A DNA stretch of 64,000 nucleotides from Apostichopus japonicus (Eukaryota; Echinodermata; Holothuroidea; Aspidochirotida; Stichopodidae). The notes beneath the pieces are model-generated. The model searched no databases. It was not told the DNA's origin and was given only the letters and a program-made list of their open reading frames with translations. Positions 46,772 through 57,400 of the stretch are shown piece by piece. Both the position numbers and the translations under genes were made by a program. The number at the start of each line of letters is the position of its first letter. The first letter of the stretch is position 1. Location: assembly GCF_037975245.1 (NCBI RefSeq), contig NC_092561.1, positions 20,269,508 through 20,333,507 of the forward strand, given 5' to 3'.

Positions 46772-47610
46772 AGACTATATAATTCCAACAGATATTCCGC
46801 TCTGTCCACCGGACATAGAGCACTCTGCGCCAAGATAGACGCCAACCAACCAACTCTAATGAAATATATAGAAATATATATAAAATAAATAAAACAGTCA
46901 ATAGGAAATTTAAACATCAATAACACTTGAGGTACAGTACCTTAAGTGAGATTCTTGTAATGGACGAACATTGCAACTGACTGGGCAATGTGGGATATAA
47001 CCTTGTATTTGTTGCAATTAGGTACTCACCTCTTGTTCTTCTGTTATTTCGTACACTATGTCTACCACAGCCATAGTTGGGATTTTCAGCACGAGTTCTC
47101 TCTTGTGTCTTCTTAGATGAATAACTCGTCTTTCGAATAATGTATAATTGTTTAATTCATTTTTACTTTTATTTTCACTGCTTTCAGCAGGTATTCTGTT
47201 GGGTAAAGGAACGAAATTAAGATATCATGTTAACATGTTTGCCCCATAAAATGTAATATCTGAGTTTATTCGGTGTGGAGTTTCATAATATTAAGATAAG
47301 AATCCACACCGAATTTTAGTTGAAATATCAATCGGTATCAGAGATATCGGCTTTCAAAAGTCGGTGAAATGGACTCCGAAAACCCAAAATGGCGGCCATT
47401 TTGAATTGACCTAAATTATAACACCCCAGACTTATTCTTCAAATTACTTTTCTTCTGACTCTCTGAATAAGCTACATTGGTACTACCAAGGAATATTGAT
47501 AAAAAAGAAATGAAAATATTAAATAAATAACGCTGAAAATGGATTTAAAAGGTCTAAACTTACTTAATATTAAATTTTGAATGGTTGACTTTGTGTGTTG
47601 CTCTACGCAT
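39098..47610 (-). CDS. CARD-B: CARD protein with Lys/Asn-rich linker and hydrophobic C-terminus
   Basis: Five exons join in phase: 47564-47610 (start, MRRATHKVNHSKFNI), 47030-47195, 41739-41904, 40751-40818, 39098-39670; about 339 residues. Exons 2 and 3 together give a full CARD: LFERRVIHLRRHKRELVL, EITEEQE at the junction, then SANRQLLKAVMRPDN and GYVKLVKALEEIGDMHDLVE. Exon 4 is a short linker (LSLMEEEETRPIHRF). Exon 5 has one copy of the charged, Asn/Lys-rich unit that is tandemly repeated in CARD-A, then a C-terminal hydrophobic stretch (ALLGPAVGKVFSALGIIASI) six residues short of the end. There is no Death exon: the corresponding DNA is absent between 39670 and 40751. A CARD, low-complexity linker and tail-anchor-like end recall the layout of MAVS, but I see no sequence proof of orthology. 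Intron 2 (about 5.1 kb) contains three mobile elements. Confidence 0.78.
40060..40640. repeat. CARD-B last intron: shared block and DR1-like repeat
   Basis: 40060-40370 matches 1930-2260 and 20595-20770, 21180-21300 (words TTAGCTGTGAATGTT, CATCAATCCCTCTGTT, CATCACCTCA). 40381-40570 is one to two units of the repeat at 2560-3080, and the CA run at 40595 follows it as in CARD-A. Confidence 0.7.
42150..42248. repeat. (TA)n microsatellite
   Basis: Imperfect TA run that forms the target of the next element; TA continues on its far side at 43391-43409. Confidence 0.9.
42249..43390. mobile_element. non-autonomous TIR element with internal tandem units
   Basis: TAGTGTTTTCACGGGT at the left and ACCCGTGCAAACACTA at the right are inverted repeats in a TA-rich target. 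Near both ends the words GGGTACCCG and TCGGGTATCCGGGTACCC recur. The middle has four degenerate units of about 130 bp with CTAACACCACACTAAGTCAA and TCAATGGGAAATC. The end sequence is hAT-like. No transposase is seen. Confidence 0.75.
43411..46006. mobile_element. 2.6-kb DNA transposon with iterated GGTTACTCACGTTACA
   Basis: Begins GGGCAATTCCACGG and ends ATCATGGAATTGCCC: the terminal GGGCAATTCCA is a perfect inverted repeat. The 16-base word GGTTACTCACGTTACA recurs near the left end (about 43423, 43597, 43792, 43806) and right end (about 45437, 45455, 45472, 45638), always in plus orientation. A degenerate transposase lies between on the minus strand (44417-45270). The iterated words are the likely transposase-binding sites. 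Confidence 0.8.
44417..45270 (-). pseudogene. degenerate transposase of an uncharacterised animal family
   Basis: Minus-strand pieces carry motifs of a family common in cnidarian, sponge and echinoderm genomes: ALIQIDCSENYTC, QDNIQTAHWNQRQVSLF (near 45110-45180), WSDGPASQFKNRF (near 44930-44970), a GGAVKHRVW-like stretch in another frame near 44840, and KAIITNAKSFVAA near 44790. The order D/C-EN, SDG, GG-VK is that of the family. Several frameshifts and stops separate the pieces, and the first catalytic-looking Asp is followed by Cys in place of the usual Phe/Tyr. I cannot name the superfamily from sequence alone. Confidence 0.7.
46016..46680 (-). mobile_element. truncated Penelope-like element between inverted copies
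   Basis: About 120 bases at 46016-46138 recur in inverted orientation at 46558-46680 (TTTGTGATAAAT, CTACTTAAAGTTTCACG, GATCTTCAGGCAAGTGATAT). Between and overlapping them is a 144-residue minus-strand frame (46058-46492) with the GIY-YIG endonuclease region of Penelope-like retroelements: YIGMCGGPFKLRYNNHTKSF, TELSKFIWDLKDKG, CSLCLEEKLAIINA and a final KRTELVSKCRH. The reverse transcriptase is missing. Inverted flanking copies are known for this class. Confidence 0.82.
46738..46767. repeat. (TA)n microsatellite
   Basis: Short TA run next to the Penelope fragment in CARD-B intron 2. Confidence 0.9.
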
Positions 47611-47733
47611 TTTACAAAGTGATTATTCGTAGGGCAACCCGGCGAATATAACGTACACAGACACCTTTCGCAGGGCTGTGACGATTTTGAAAAAAAGGCT
47701 TTTTATTGGCTTTCGATGACATCATTTTGGATG

Positions 47734-47741
47734 TGACGTCA
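47734..47741. promoter_or_regulatory. full CRE palindrome upstream of CARD-B
   Basis: TGACGTCA lies 124 bases upstream of the CARD-B start codon (minus strand), in a stretch with GGCGCC at about 47764 and ATTGGC boxes. Probable promoter region by position. Confidence 0.35.
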
Positions 47742-48904
47742 TTCATTTGACCTCTGCACTTTAACGGCGCCAAACCCGAAGTTCTTTCATGTCGTTCAGT
47801 TTCAGGCTTTCAGATTCAGATTCACCGTCTTTGGCTGTTTGTTTTTGATGGAGAAAGTTCCTGCTAAATTTTAAATGTCATGAATTATTAGAAAAATATT
47901 GTATTGAACCGACTGACATAGGAAGAACTTAATTACATTTGCACAATAAATTTACGATTCAGGCGCCTATAGGCCCTAAGTCTGTAAGTTCCATAGAAAT
48001 TACATGTCGTAAGCGTTACTGTTAGGCTAGGCTAAATGGACTGACCAACGGTTAGCCACTGCCTGGGCATGCTAACGTTAGGTGTAGGCAGTGATTAAGA
48101 ATATATTTTTTTAAATTTTTTTTTTTCTAGAATTCTGCTCAACCAAGAACTATATTTATTGTATTGGAGACAGCAGAACAGCACCTAGCTACGCCAATAA
48201 AAACTTGCCACAGGGTTCAAAACCCTTCAACGCTGCAAAATTCAAATAAAAATAAAATGCAAAATAGAAACAGCCAATTTCAGTGACATCAAATATCATA
48301 TGTTAAGGGTCCCACATTTATGAGATGCAAAAAGGGCTTATGAAAAGTCAATTTTGGGGTCCTCAATTATGGCAATCTTTATGGCCACATAACGTCAAAT
48401 ATAGGTTCTACTTAAGCCATATTTGACTCGGGGCTTGAAAGGCCGGTTTTGCTATTTAGTCAATTTAGGGACCTTGAAAAAGCCAACCCTTTGGGCCCAA
48501 ATAGTCTTAGCCACTTCATAAGCTAATTTTGGAACCCCAGCAGTTCAAATTTAAAAGCTTATTTTAAGGGAGCTTATCTTGGGATTCCTCAAAAGCTGAC
48601 CATGCCTGAAAGCCAAGATGGTCAAGGTGTGATACTCGACCCCCCCCCCCCACACCTTACATGCAAAACAAAGGTGAAAATGAGGGATGACATATTTTTA
48701 TGTTGGCGGTACTAATGCTAGACTGGTTCGATCTTAAGGCCCTAGGCTCCCAAAACCAATCCTAGCAGCATTAAGGTAGGACTCCCAAAGGCCAATAAAT
48801 TCCCCAAAATATAGGGGCTCCCAATTAAGACTCTCCAAAAGCCAGCTGGTGCCCAAAAAGCAAACTCGGATAGCCCCAACAGTTACTGAGCCCGTTAACC
48901 CAGT
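47742..48904. other. CARD-B/UTP20 intergenic, no gene seen
   Basis: Divergent intergenic DNA. 48300-48850 is dense in repeated short words (GGCTTATG, AAGCCA, TTTGGGG...CCCAAA) suggesting an old degenerate repeat. No open frame of interest. Confidence 0.45.
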
Positions 48905-49064
48905 CAAAGGCTGTCCTGTGAATAAGGTGTATGTGACTGGCTATTCGCAGGGCTACCCTGTGAATAAGGTGTAAGTGTCCGGCTGTTCGCAGGGCTGCCC
49001 TGTGAATAAGGTGTATGTGTCTGGCTATTCGCAGGGCAGCCCTGCAAATATGGTGTCTGTGTCA
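48905..49064 (+). repeat. minisatellite, unit about 43 bp, left part
   Basis: About four units of GGCTATTCGCAGGGCTRCCC, TGTGAATAAGGTGTATGTGTC. The array is cut by two mobile elements and resumes at 51039-51200. A stray unit-like piece is at 47622-47675. Confidence 0.9.
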
Positions 49065-50381
49065 CAGGCCCGTAGCTAGCTTTTACCTGGGGGGGGGGGG
49101 GGGTTCGTCATGCGCGGTAGGACTATCTAAGCGGAGCGCCACCATTAGTTATACACTCCGGAGGGCGGAGTGTATAGCCTAGTGGTTAACGCCGACGTCT
49201 CCCAGTCATGAGATCCCCGGTTCGATTCCCCGCCGACAGCAATGTGTGTCGTCTGGCAAGGGTGTTGTTCAATAACAACTTCCCGACATGGACGTTAAAT
49301 GGACGTGTGCCGAGAGATTGGCTTCGGTCAGCTTGCGAGTCTATAAGCCTCCATGGCTTCTTTCGCGAGTTCCTGCTTGCGGGAAGATCACATATACATA
49401 CATTAGTTGGCGCGGAGCGTACAAGAAAATTTTCAGCTTTTCGAACCCCCCAGATGGCCGGAAACGGCACTTCCCGAGTATTTCAAGCAAGAAGAAGTTT
49501 AGCCCCCATTTCGAAATTCTCCCCGCTTCTTGGAACACTTGACAAATATTGGATATTGAACATACCTTCAGCCCCCCCCCCCCCCCACTTTTTCATCGCT
49601 GCCACTGGAGTTCGGCATTTTCATGGAGTCAAAACTCGAGGGCGCTCGAGCAAGGAGTGGAGCGACCGAGCAGGGAGAGGGTGTGGTTCTCCCTCCCCAG
49701 CCCCAGTGTGCAATTTTTACATCGAAATTGAGCGATCTGGTGAACACTTAAGCTGGGATTTTTGGACATTTTAATCAAATGACAACATGAAAAAAGCTTA
49801 GCCACAAAAATCGTAAAAGAGGGCCAACAACGGAGTAAAAGAGGTAGCCTGTCCATAGGCAGGGCAAATTCATCTTACAAAGAAATTGTTGAAGTGTAAA
49901 AGAAAAGTAAAAAGGAGAAATACATCAAAAATGTGTTTGTATTTTCATGAAAAAGCATGGGGCATGTTTAAATTTCATTTGGAGGTTCAGCATCCCCCCT
50001 TCCCACCATACATGTACACCTATCGTTTTTTTCTTCAAATTAGGGTCCAATATCTCGGTCTGCCATGTTTCGAAGCTTGAAATCACGTTGCGGCGTTCAG
50101 TGTGGACACCCCTCATTGCGGCGCCAGGTGTGGACGTCCCTTTACATCAATGTTTCCGTGTTGCCTTCAGCTGAGCGTGTGTAGGTCAATATTGTACTCC
50201 ACGGTCCTGGTGGCACCCATTGTCGTTGAAAAGTGATTAAACGAGCTGTATATTTAAATATGCATTTTCGTGTAAAAAAATGACAATTTGCCCTGGAAAA
50301 CGCCAAAACTCCATTGAAAACAAAATGGTTTGGGCGGGGGCGTTCGTACGAACCCCCCGAACCCCCCTGGCTACGGGCCTG
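49065..50381. mobile_element. TIR element in the minisatellite, 1.3 kb
   Basis: Ends CAGGCCCGTAGC and GCTACGGGCCTG. Left flank GTGTCA and right flank GTGTCT suggest a 6-base duplication with one mismatch. G and C runs follow the ends. It carries the GCGGAGCGCCACC/GGCGCGGAGCG core, split by a SINE at 49151-49400. Confidence 0.75.
49151..49400 (+). mobile_element. tRNA-derived SINE
   Basis: Flanked by CATTAGTT on both sides (49143-49150, 49401-49408). Box A TAGCCTAGTGG is at 49175-49185 and box B GGTTCGATTCC at 49219-49229, the RNA polymerase III internal promoter. The tRNA-like head is followed by a unique body and a TATACATA tail. The anticodon arm does not form a normal tRNA, so it is not a tRNA gene. 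Confidence 0.85.
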
Positions 50382-50390
50382 GTGTCTGGC

Positions 50391-51038
50391 CAAGGGCGGT
50401 GGAAGCACTTTTAATCTGGGGGGGGGGCACCGACATCAAAGGGCACTTTGCAGAAATTCGATTGGACTGATGTAGCCTGATATTTAGTACCCTTTATAAC
50501 TCGTATTGTATTATCTTATTTGCGTATACACATCCGTCCATCAACGCCCTCCCCCCCCCCCCCCCCTCAAGGAAAATATGCATACTAGCACTGCAATATC
50601 CAATGTGCAAATTGGGAAACAAGGAACAAGTTTTCTATTGAGACAAATGAGGTGAAATTATGCTAGTTGCTAATGTAGGAATCTTCCGAATTAGAGTTTA
50701 TTTCTTGTTAATATCTTAACAAATTGTTTCCATTCGAAATAGCTTTGAGTTTGACCCACATAAATTCATTAAAAGTCAGGGGCGTAGCCAGGATTTGCAA
50801 AGTTGTATGCACGACTATCTGAGCGGAGCGCCACCATCGGTTGGCGCGGAGCGTACAAGAAAAATTTTGGTTTAACAAACCCCTCAATTGGCCGGAAACG
50901 GCCCTTCCCGAGTGTTCATTCTGGTTCCCTGGCCTCTTGTTAACTTGAGACACCTCAATTTTTATGTAGAAAAAAGGCACATTTTTAACCCTGAGGAAGA
51001 GTGGGGGGGGCACGTGCCCCCCGGTTCCGCCGCCCTTG
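50391..51038. mobile_element. hAT-like TIR element, 648 bp
   Basis: Ends CAAGGGCGG and CCGCCCTTG with the 8-base duplication TGTCTGGC (50383-50390, 51039-51046). It sits a few bases from the preceding element in the same minisatellite. A sub-element start, CAGGGGCGTAGCCAGG, is at 50777, and the shared core is at 50812-50860. Confidence 0.8.
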
Positions 51039-51200
51039 TGTCTGGCTATTCGCAGGGCAGCCCTGCAAATAAGGTGTCTGTGTCCGGCTTTTCACAAGGC
51101 TGCCCTGTGAATAAGATACTTGTGTCCAGCTGTTCGCAGGGCTGCCTTGCGAATAAGATGTTTGTGTCCGACTATTCGCAGTGCTGCCCTACGAATAAGC
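51039..51200 (+). repeat. minisatellite, unit about 43 bp, right part
   Basis: Four units continue the array of 48905-49064 with variants such as GGCTTTTCACAAGGCTGCCC. It ends just before the segment duplicated in unit 1. Confidence 0.9.
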
Positions 51201-51428
51201 CCCACCTCAGTATCCCAATGTATGAATGTTGTATCAACATGTGCGTACTTCACGTTTCCCGTACTTGGTGTAACATTTTAACGCAGTGCTACCATATATA
51301 ACATGTGTTGCTTGAAACGATGGACCCAATCCGCGAATACATTAACTTACACGTTTAGTGATGTTACTATAGTATTGCTTCTAATGTGCAAGCGATAACG
51401 CAGACGTCCGGTGGAAAATATACAAGGG

Positions 51429-54400
51429 ATGGATTCCAAATCATCATATCATAAAACGGAAAACAGATATAAGGTTTGTAATAATATTTCTTTATATGAA
51501 TTTACCCCAAATCAGGCTATGCTAGGCTACCGTAAAGCTAACACCAACAACAGTATTGCCTAGACTAGGCTATTGTAGTCTATGTCAGGCCTAACGTAAA
51601 GTGTGTATTGTACAAATGTCAAATATGGGATTACCGTTACTTGTATTGCGGACATCTACAAATAACGGGATGACGTGACTTTTATATAGTTGGATGTTAG
51701 TATCTCTGAAGGCCAATTGTAATATGAAACCATATATGTTCTTGAACAATGCTTTTCAACTTGAGATTTTGGTACTAATTTAGAATCCGTACCATTCCTA
51801 ACCCCTAACCATAATTCCCTACTTCCTAACTGTAGGGGGCCTACAGTACTTCCTAAACCTAATTTTTAATACACAGAGCTCCCAACTGACCCGCATTTCG
51901 CGGGTTGGACCAGCATTCTAACACGCTGACCCGCGCAAGCGTCCGAAAAACCCGCATTGTAATTGTCAAATATACATAAAAAAAATTGCACCAAATTTTG
52001 ACTTACAGTAGCAACCATCATTTCTTTAGCATTTAGCATGTAATAGAGTATAGAACCTCCTGGGAGCTATGAATACAGTATGGTACAGATTCTAAAGTTA
52101 GGCCGAGATTTTCATAGTTCCCAGCTCTTGAGAAGGCAAATGCTGATCCATGCCACGAATCACCGTCCTGGGGGAGGGGTTTAAGGGGAGGGGGTGTCCC
52201 CCTCCCCTTTGGAATCTTTTTGGAATCCTGGTGATGCCTACATGGTGCCTACATGGTGATGCCTACATGCCTACATGGTGGCACTTAGAAAGGCTTTTTT
52301 TATAGGCCGTGGCTATTCTTACGACTAGTCGTAACAATTATTTATAAACTATTCGTACGACAAAGGCGAATTCAAGCGCAGTAAAGTAAATAAAGCAACT
52401 GCGCATGTAGTAGGGGTAACCCTAACCCTAAACATAACCCTAAACCTCAATCCTAACCCTAACTCTAACCCTAACCGGAAATTATTGTTACTCCTCGTCG
52501 TAAAAATAGTACTCCTGGTCATAAAAATAGCAACTGCGCATGCGTAGTCGGAAATTATTCTTACGACTAGTCGTAAGAATAGCCACTTTGTTTTTTATAG
52601 GCTAATTTGAGGTTCAAATGATGCTGTAAAGGAGGTTAAATTATACTCTATTAATTATGCTAAATGCTAAAGAAAGGATGGTTGCTATGTCAAAATTTCA
52701 TGCAATTTTTTTTATGTATACTTGACAATTAGAATGTGGGTCCAACCCGCGAAATGCGGGTCAGTTGGGAGCTCTGGATTTGACTCAGAGTCATACTTCC
52801 TGGTATATTTTATTATTAAATGCAGCTTTCACCAGGATACTCAAATATATCATGAGTAAACCTAGGTGTTTATTTTATTTATTTGTTTTGCCACAAAAGT
52901 ACAAATTGGAGGGAAGTCTTCCATAAAGCTTAAGAGCTTAACAATGTGGAAGACTGCCTGAAGAAAGAAAAGAACAAAAATATGTATAAATACATACTGT
53001 ATACATAAATATAAATACAAATTAAATGTTCAATTTATATAGTAATTACATACAGGTGTTTGGGGTATTTTTCTATGAATTTACAGTAGGCTATGAATTA
53101 TTTAGGAGATTCTATTTTCATTATTTCACAGTTTGAAAGTTTCACTGAGCGGATTTCAAGTATCAACGTTGATGTCATTCGGCGGGGTACACGAGCCACC
53201 GATCAGCTGAATGAGGTAGGCCTGCTGCACATGAGATACATGCATTAACTTGGATGGGCCATCATTACTTTCGGGACCCATTAGTTTCCTCCCAGGCTGA
53301 AAAACTTTAATGTCCTCCCCTAATTATTAGTCTCCTCCCGTAAATCATATGAGAGGAAAATAACGGTTTTAGGGGAGGATGTACAGGAGATGTCTACTGT
53401 ATTGCACTGTATTTACGAGCTTTAACTGTATTTCATGGGTTAGTACTATATTCCTACAAGGCCACAATCAATTTTAAGAGCAACATAGCGGTGTGGATTA
53501 AGGCAGTGGACTTGTGATCCAAGGCTTTCAGGTTTGAGACCTGACCAGATCATTACATTGTGTCCTTGGCCAAACACTTTATCTTAAATTGCCTCTTTTC
53601 ACCCAAGTGTATGAAGTGGCACCCTGGAGGTAACTTGTAAGTATAGTTGTGTGTACTGGTTTGTGGCTGCACCCAATGGGAAGTCCCCAGGGGTACACTT
53701 ACAGTAGATGTGGTATTGCCCTAGGAGAGATTGTTTAAATTGGGCATTCTTTGGTGTGTGGGTGTGACAACATACCAACGACCAGGGGTTAAGTTGTAAA
53801 GGTTTGTGAGGGAGCCTTGGCCTCAAACAAGACTGTAAACCTGTAACTTTATCTCTACTTCAAATGATGAACATTGTAGAGGTACAGTAACACTTACTGT
53901 ACAAGGCCAACTCATGTTGGTTAAAAATATAACATTCGGTTAAAATGTATAAACAGTAAATGCATCTGAGTTTGGCTTCTTTCACATATTTTATTTTTTC
54001 TGAGAATGATTGAAAATGTAATAAATAATGTTTCATAATGATGAATAAAACCTTCAGGAAATGTTTCTGTTTTTTTGTTGTAATCACTCCAAATATAAAT
54101 GTAGATAGGTGAGTAGTGAACCTTTGATATAAATTTTCAGTTCTGTAATTGTCTGTTCTTTCTTATTCTTCAGGATGGAGATTCATATTTTGTAGCAGGG
54201 TTAGCAAAATGGTCTGACTTCAATTGCACTCAAGACTTTGGTGAGTTGGCTGCAAAAGCTGCACATGGTATTCATAGCAGGGTTGGTTTGAGTTAATTAA
54301 TTTATGCTCTGAGATTTGTTGTAAATTCAGAAGGTTGGTGAGTTTCACAAGTTGTGCTTGAGTCATGAATAATAAGTTTAAGGCTTACCTTACAAATTCT

Positions 54401-57400
54401 ACTTCACTGGTCCAGGGGCATACAGTAGCTAGACTTTTCTATGGAAAGGGGGGGGGGGGCAATGCTTTTCTAGGGGTGCTACCATTTAACCTATTTTCCA
54501 AAAAGAAAAACATTTTCCTGACAATTTTTTTTTGGGAGGGGTGGGGTCTAGTTCCCCCTCTCCATGGCTACACCACTGCACTGGTCTATCCTCTACACAT
54601 GCATGGTATGGTCGTGTTAAATGTGTACCGTACTTGGGGTTTTGGTAGGTTTCAAATGTCATTTTCTCTAAATCTGTACATCCTAGGGTACTGTATGCCT
54701 GGGTTTTGCGAATAACAGTTCACTGTTTTCAACAACAAAGACAGAATAGTACCTTCGAACTATTCCTTAAAATGATTCCTTTTGACATTCTTTACATAGT
54801 AAAATGTTGATCCCTTTACTTCTTGCACAAAAATGTCTTGCAAACTTTAATTCTCGAGTCTCCAGTGGCACCTAAACGGTTTATTTAAACGGTTAAGTTA
54901 TGCGCCGTTTTATTTCTGTGGTAAAAAAGTACCATCCTCCTTTTTGCAGTCAACTTTACACGGGAGGTTTCATTCAACATTCGGAACTTCGCACAACTTG
55001 TTCACCATGAGGCTGATTGTTTGTCGCTGTTGAAGAAGCATTTGAAGATCAGATCAAGCTTAGCATACCTACCGCTGTTAGAGTAAGTACTATACTATTG
55101 AAACAATAGGTACTGTACATGATCACACAGTGCAGTACTTACAGATGTGTTTTCTTTTTGTTTCTGTATGTGCAAAAAGGAATATTTGGTATTCAAGATA
55201 GTTGCTAAGTAACGACATCCCACATCCAGCTTGAATTTCTATTTCACCAGGTGTTATCCTCTTTGTTCCATTTTCTGAAGTAAGAAAGAGTTTATTTCCC
55301 AAAATTTATGTCTCCTTGAAACAACCATATTCAAAGTTAAAAGAAAAAGTGATTGAGGTACTCCGGGAATAAATCTTCAAACTTTGTGCTGCAGTTTTTG
55401 AAGGCTCTGAAATTTGTGTCTAAGTGCTAAGTTTCCTATGTAAAGAAAATATGTTACATAAATACAGTACATCTCTGGACTTTTTACATAGTATTTTGCC
55501 ATGCAATACTAGATGAATTATTTCCCCAAGATTGGCTTCCATCTATTAGCAAGGAATGTTTCTCCATGAGTGTCATGTCGCACGGTCCAAGAATATGCTT
55601 TTCATAGTCAATGTTTTGGAGTACTCTATGATTCTGTGTGATGTCGCTACATAAAAATATTAGAAAATTTTTGGCTTACTTTGTCACATTGCCCAGGTCC
55701 TGAGCACACTTTTCAGAGTCTTGGGAAATCTAAGGATACTTTGTCACGCTATGATACTATGATATTATAACTGCAGTGCAGATATCTTGGACGACGGACC
55801 ATACGAGAACAGATTTTGATTCGACTTTATCTTCATTTTCTTCTTCTTCTTCTTCTTAGTTTGGTGGTTCAAATTGCCCGAGATCTCCAAAAGGACATGT
55901 ACCCTCACTTCCGAGAGTTTTTTCTCATCATTGTTGACCTGTTGGACACACAAGACACTGAACTAATTGAGGCTGCTTTTCAGACACTGGGCTACCTCTT
56001 CAAGTTTCTATGGCGATACTTGGTGAAAGATATCGAGGACGTTTACAGGTAAGGGGCATTGTCGATTGATAGAGAATGTTTTTTTTAAATTGGCATGGAA
56101 TAATATCGGAAGTAAGTATCTTGACATTGCTACCAAACCTAAAATGCAAAATATGTCAGTCTTCAAGTAAGTGTACACTTCAGAACTTTAAGGATTGGTT
56201 CAGGTGTTTGACATGTCTATTTTGAGCACAAAAAGAACAGTGAAGAAACTACCATGATAGCATGCTCTGTTAAGGAGATATGACATTTTGAAGATATCAA
56301 AATTTCTTTGAAAACTACTGGTGTAGAAAGACTTTACTGTGTGGGTGTGACGTCACATCCTCACTTCCTTAACATTTGTGAATATATTTCTTTAGAAATT
56401 ATTTACATATTTTAACAAATTTGAAAATAATATAATCAAAAATTATTTAGATGTTTAATCTCAAATACTTCCTTTGACAAATATGAGATCTCCTGACATA
56501 TCTTTTGGTTGAAAGTCATGAAATCTCACAAAATATTTAGAGAAAAAAAACAAAGACTTTTCAGGAATGTGAGGATGTGACATCACAGCTAGTCAGATTT
56601 CAGCAGTTTCTACACAATCTGATGAAACTTTACACTTGAATTTCTCTTTAACCGAAAAAGATATTTGAACAGTTTTTTCACCATTGTGTTTCTTTTATTG
56701 TCCTCTTTCATATAACATAAAGATATATGACAAGCTTTTTGCAGTTTGGAATAGGTCTAGAGAATTTGGTTCCTGGTGAGGTTTTGAACCGAGAACCCCG
56801 ATCCCGTTGGGCAGACACTCTACCACTAGATAATATCATGATACTGGCTTGAAAAGTGCCGATGCTAAGTTTATCCTGTGCATAAACATTAACAATGTTA
56901 ACATGATTTGTCACTCTCATTTAGGGTAAAACACAAAAACCCATCAATACAGTCTCATTTAGATCAATTGAACTCTGATATATAGCAGTAAATACTCGTA
57001 AATTTTCTTGACACAAAAACTAGTTGCTTCTTTTAAACAATAATGATCCATTTCATGAATCAAGTACTATTTATGCTAAAACTTATCAATTATGATGATT
57101 ATTTTTTCTCCCCCACCTTGAAATCTTTTAGTTTTTACTCAGTATTGCTCACCAGTGACAGGAAGGAACACATCCAGCGGTTTGCAGCAGAAAGCTTTGC
57201 ATTCCTGCTGAGGAAAGTGAAAACCCAAGATGAGTTCTTCGAGTTCCTTTCAAAAGATCTTACAAAGAATCCAGATGTAAGTAGAATCCATTCAGACTTC
57301 CCTCATTCCTTCGACTCATTCACGATGTAGCTCTTGTAAGTGTGGTTATGACATTTTATCAATTTTTATTAGTGCTCCATCTCAGTGAGTAGCAAAATGG

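Noticed and set aside
47280-47330. Small RNA hairpin
   Set aside because: TTCGGTGTGGA pairs with TCCACACCGAA across a short loop, but nothing else supports a transcript; it may be an isolated TIR remnant.
49160-49235. tRNA gene
   Set aside because: Boxes A and B are good, but the stems around the anticodon do not pair as in a tRNA, and the unit has a SINE body, tail and target duplications.
49208-49774. 188-residue protein
   Set aside because: The frame runs across a SINE and the low-complexity parts of a TIR element; no family resemblance.
48905-51200. CRISPR-like array
   Set aside because: Units are contiguous with no unique spacers and the genome is clearly eukaryotic; it is a minisatellite cut by transposons.
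52425-52475. Chromosome end or fusion point
   Set aside because: The CCCTAA-like run is short, degenerate and lies inside a mobile element within a gene intron.
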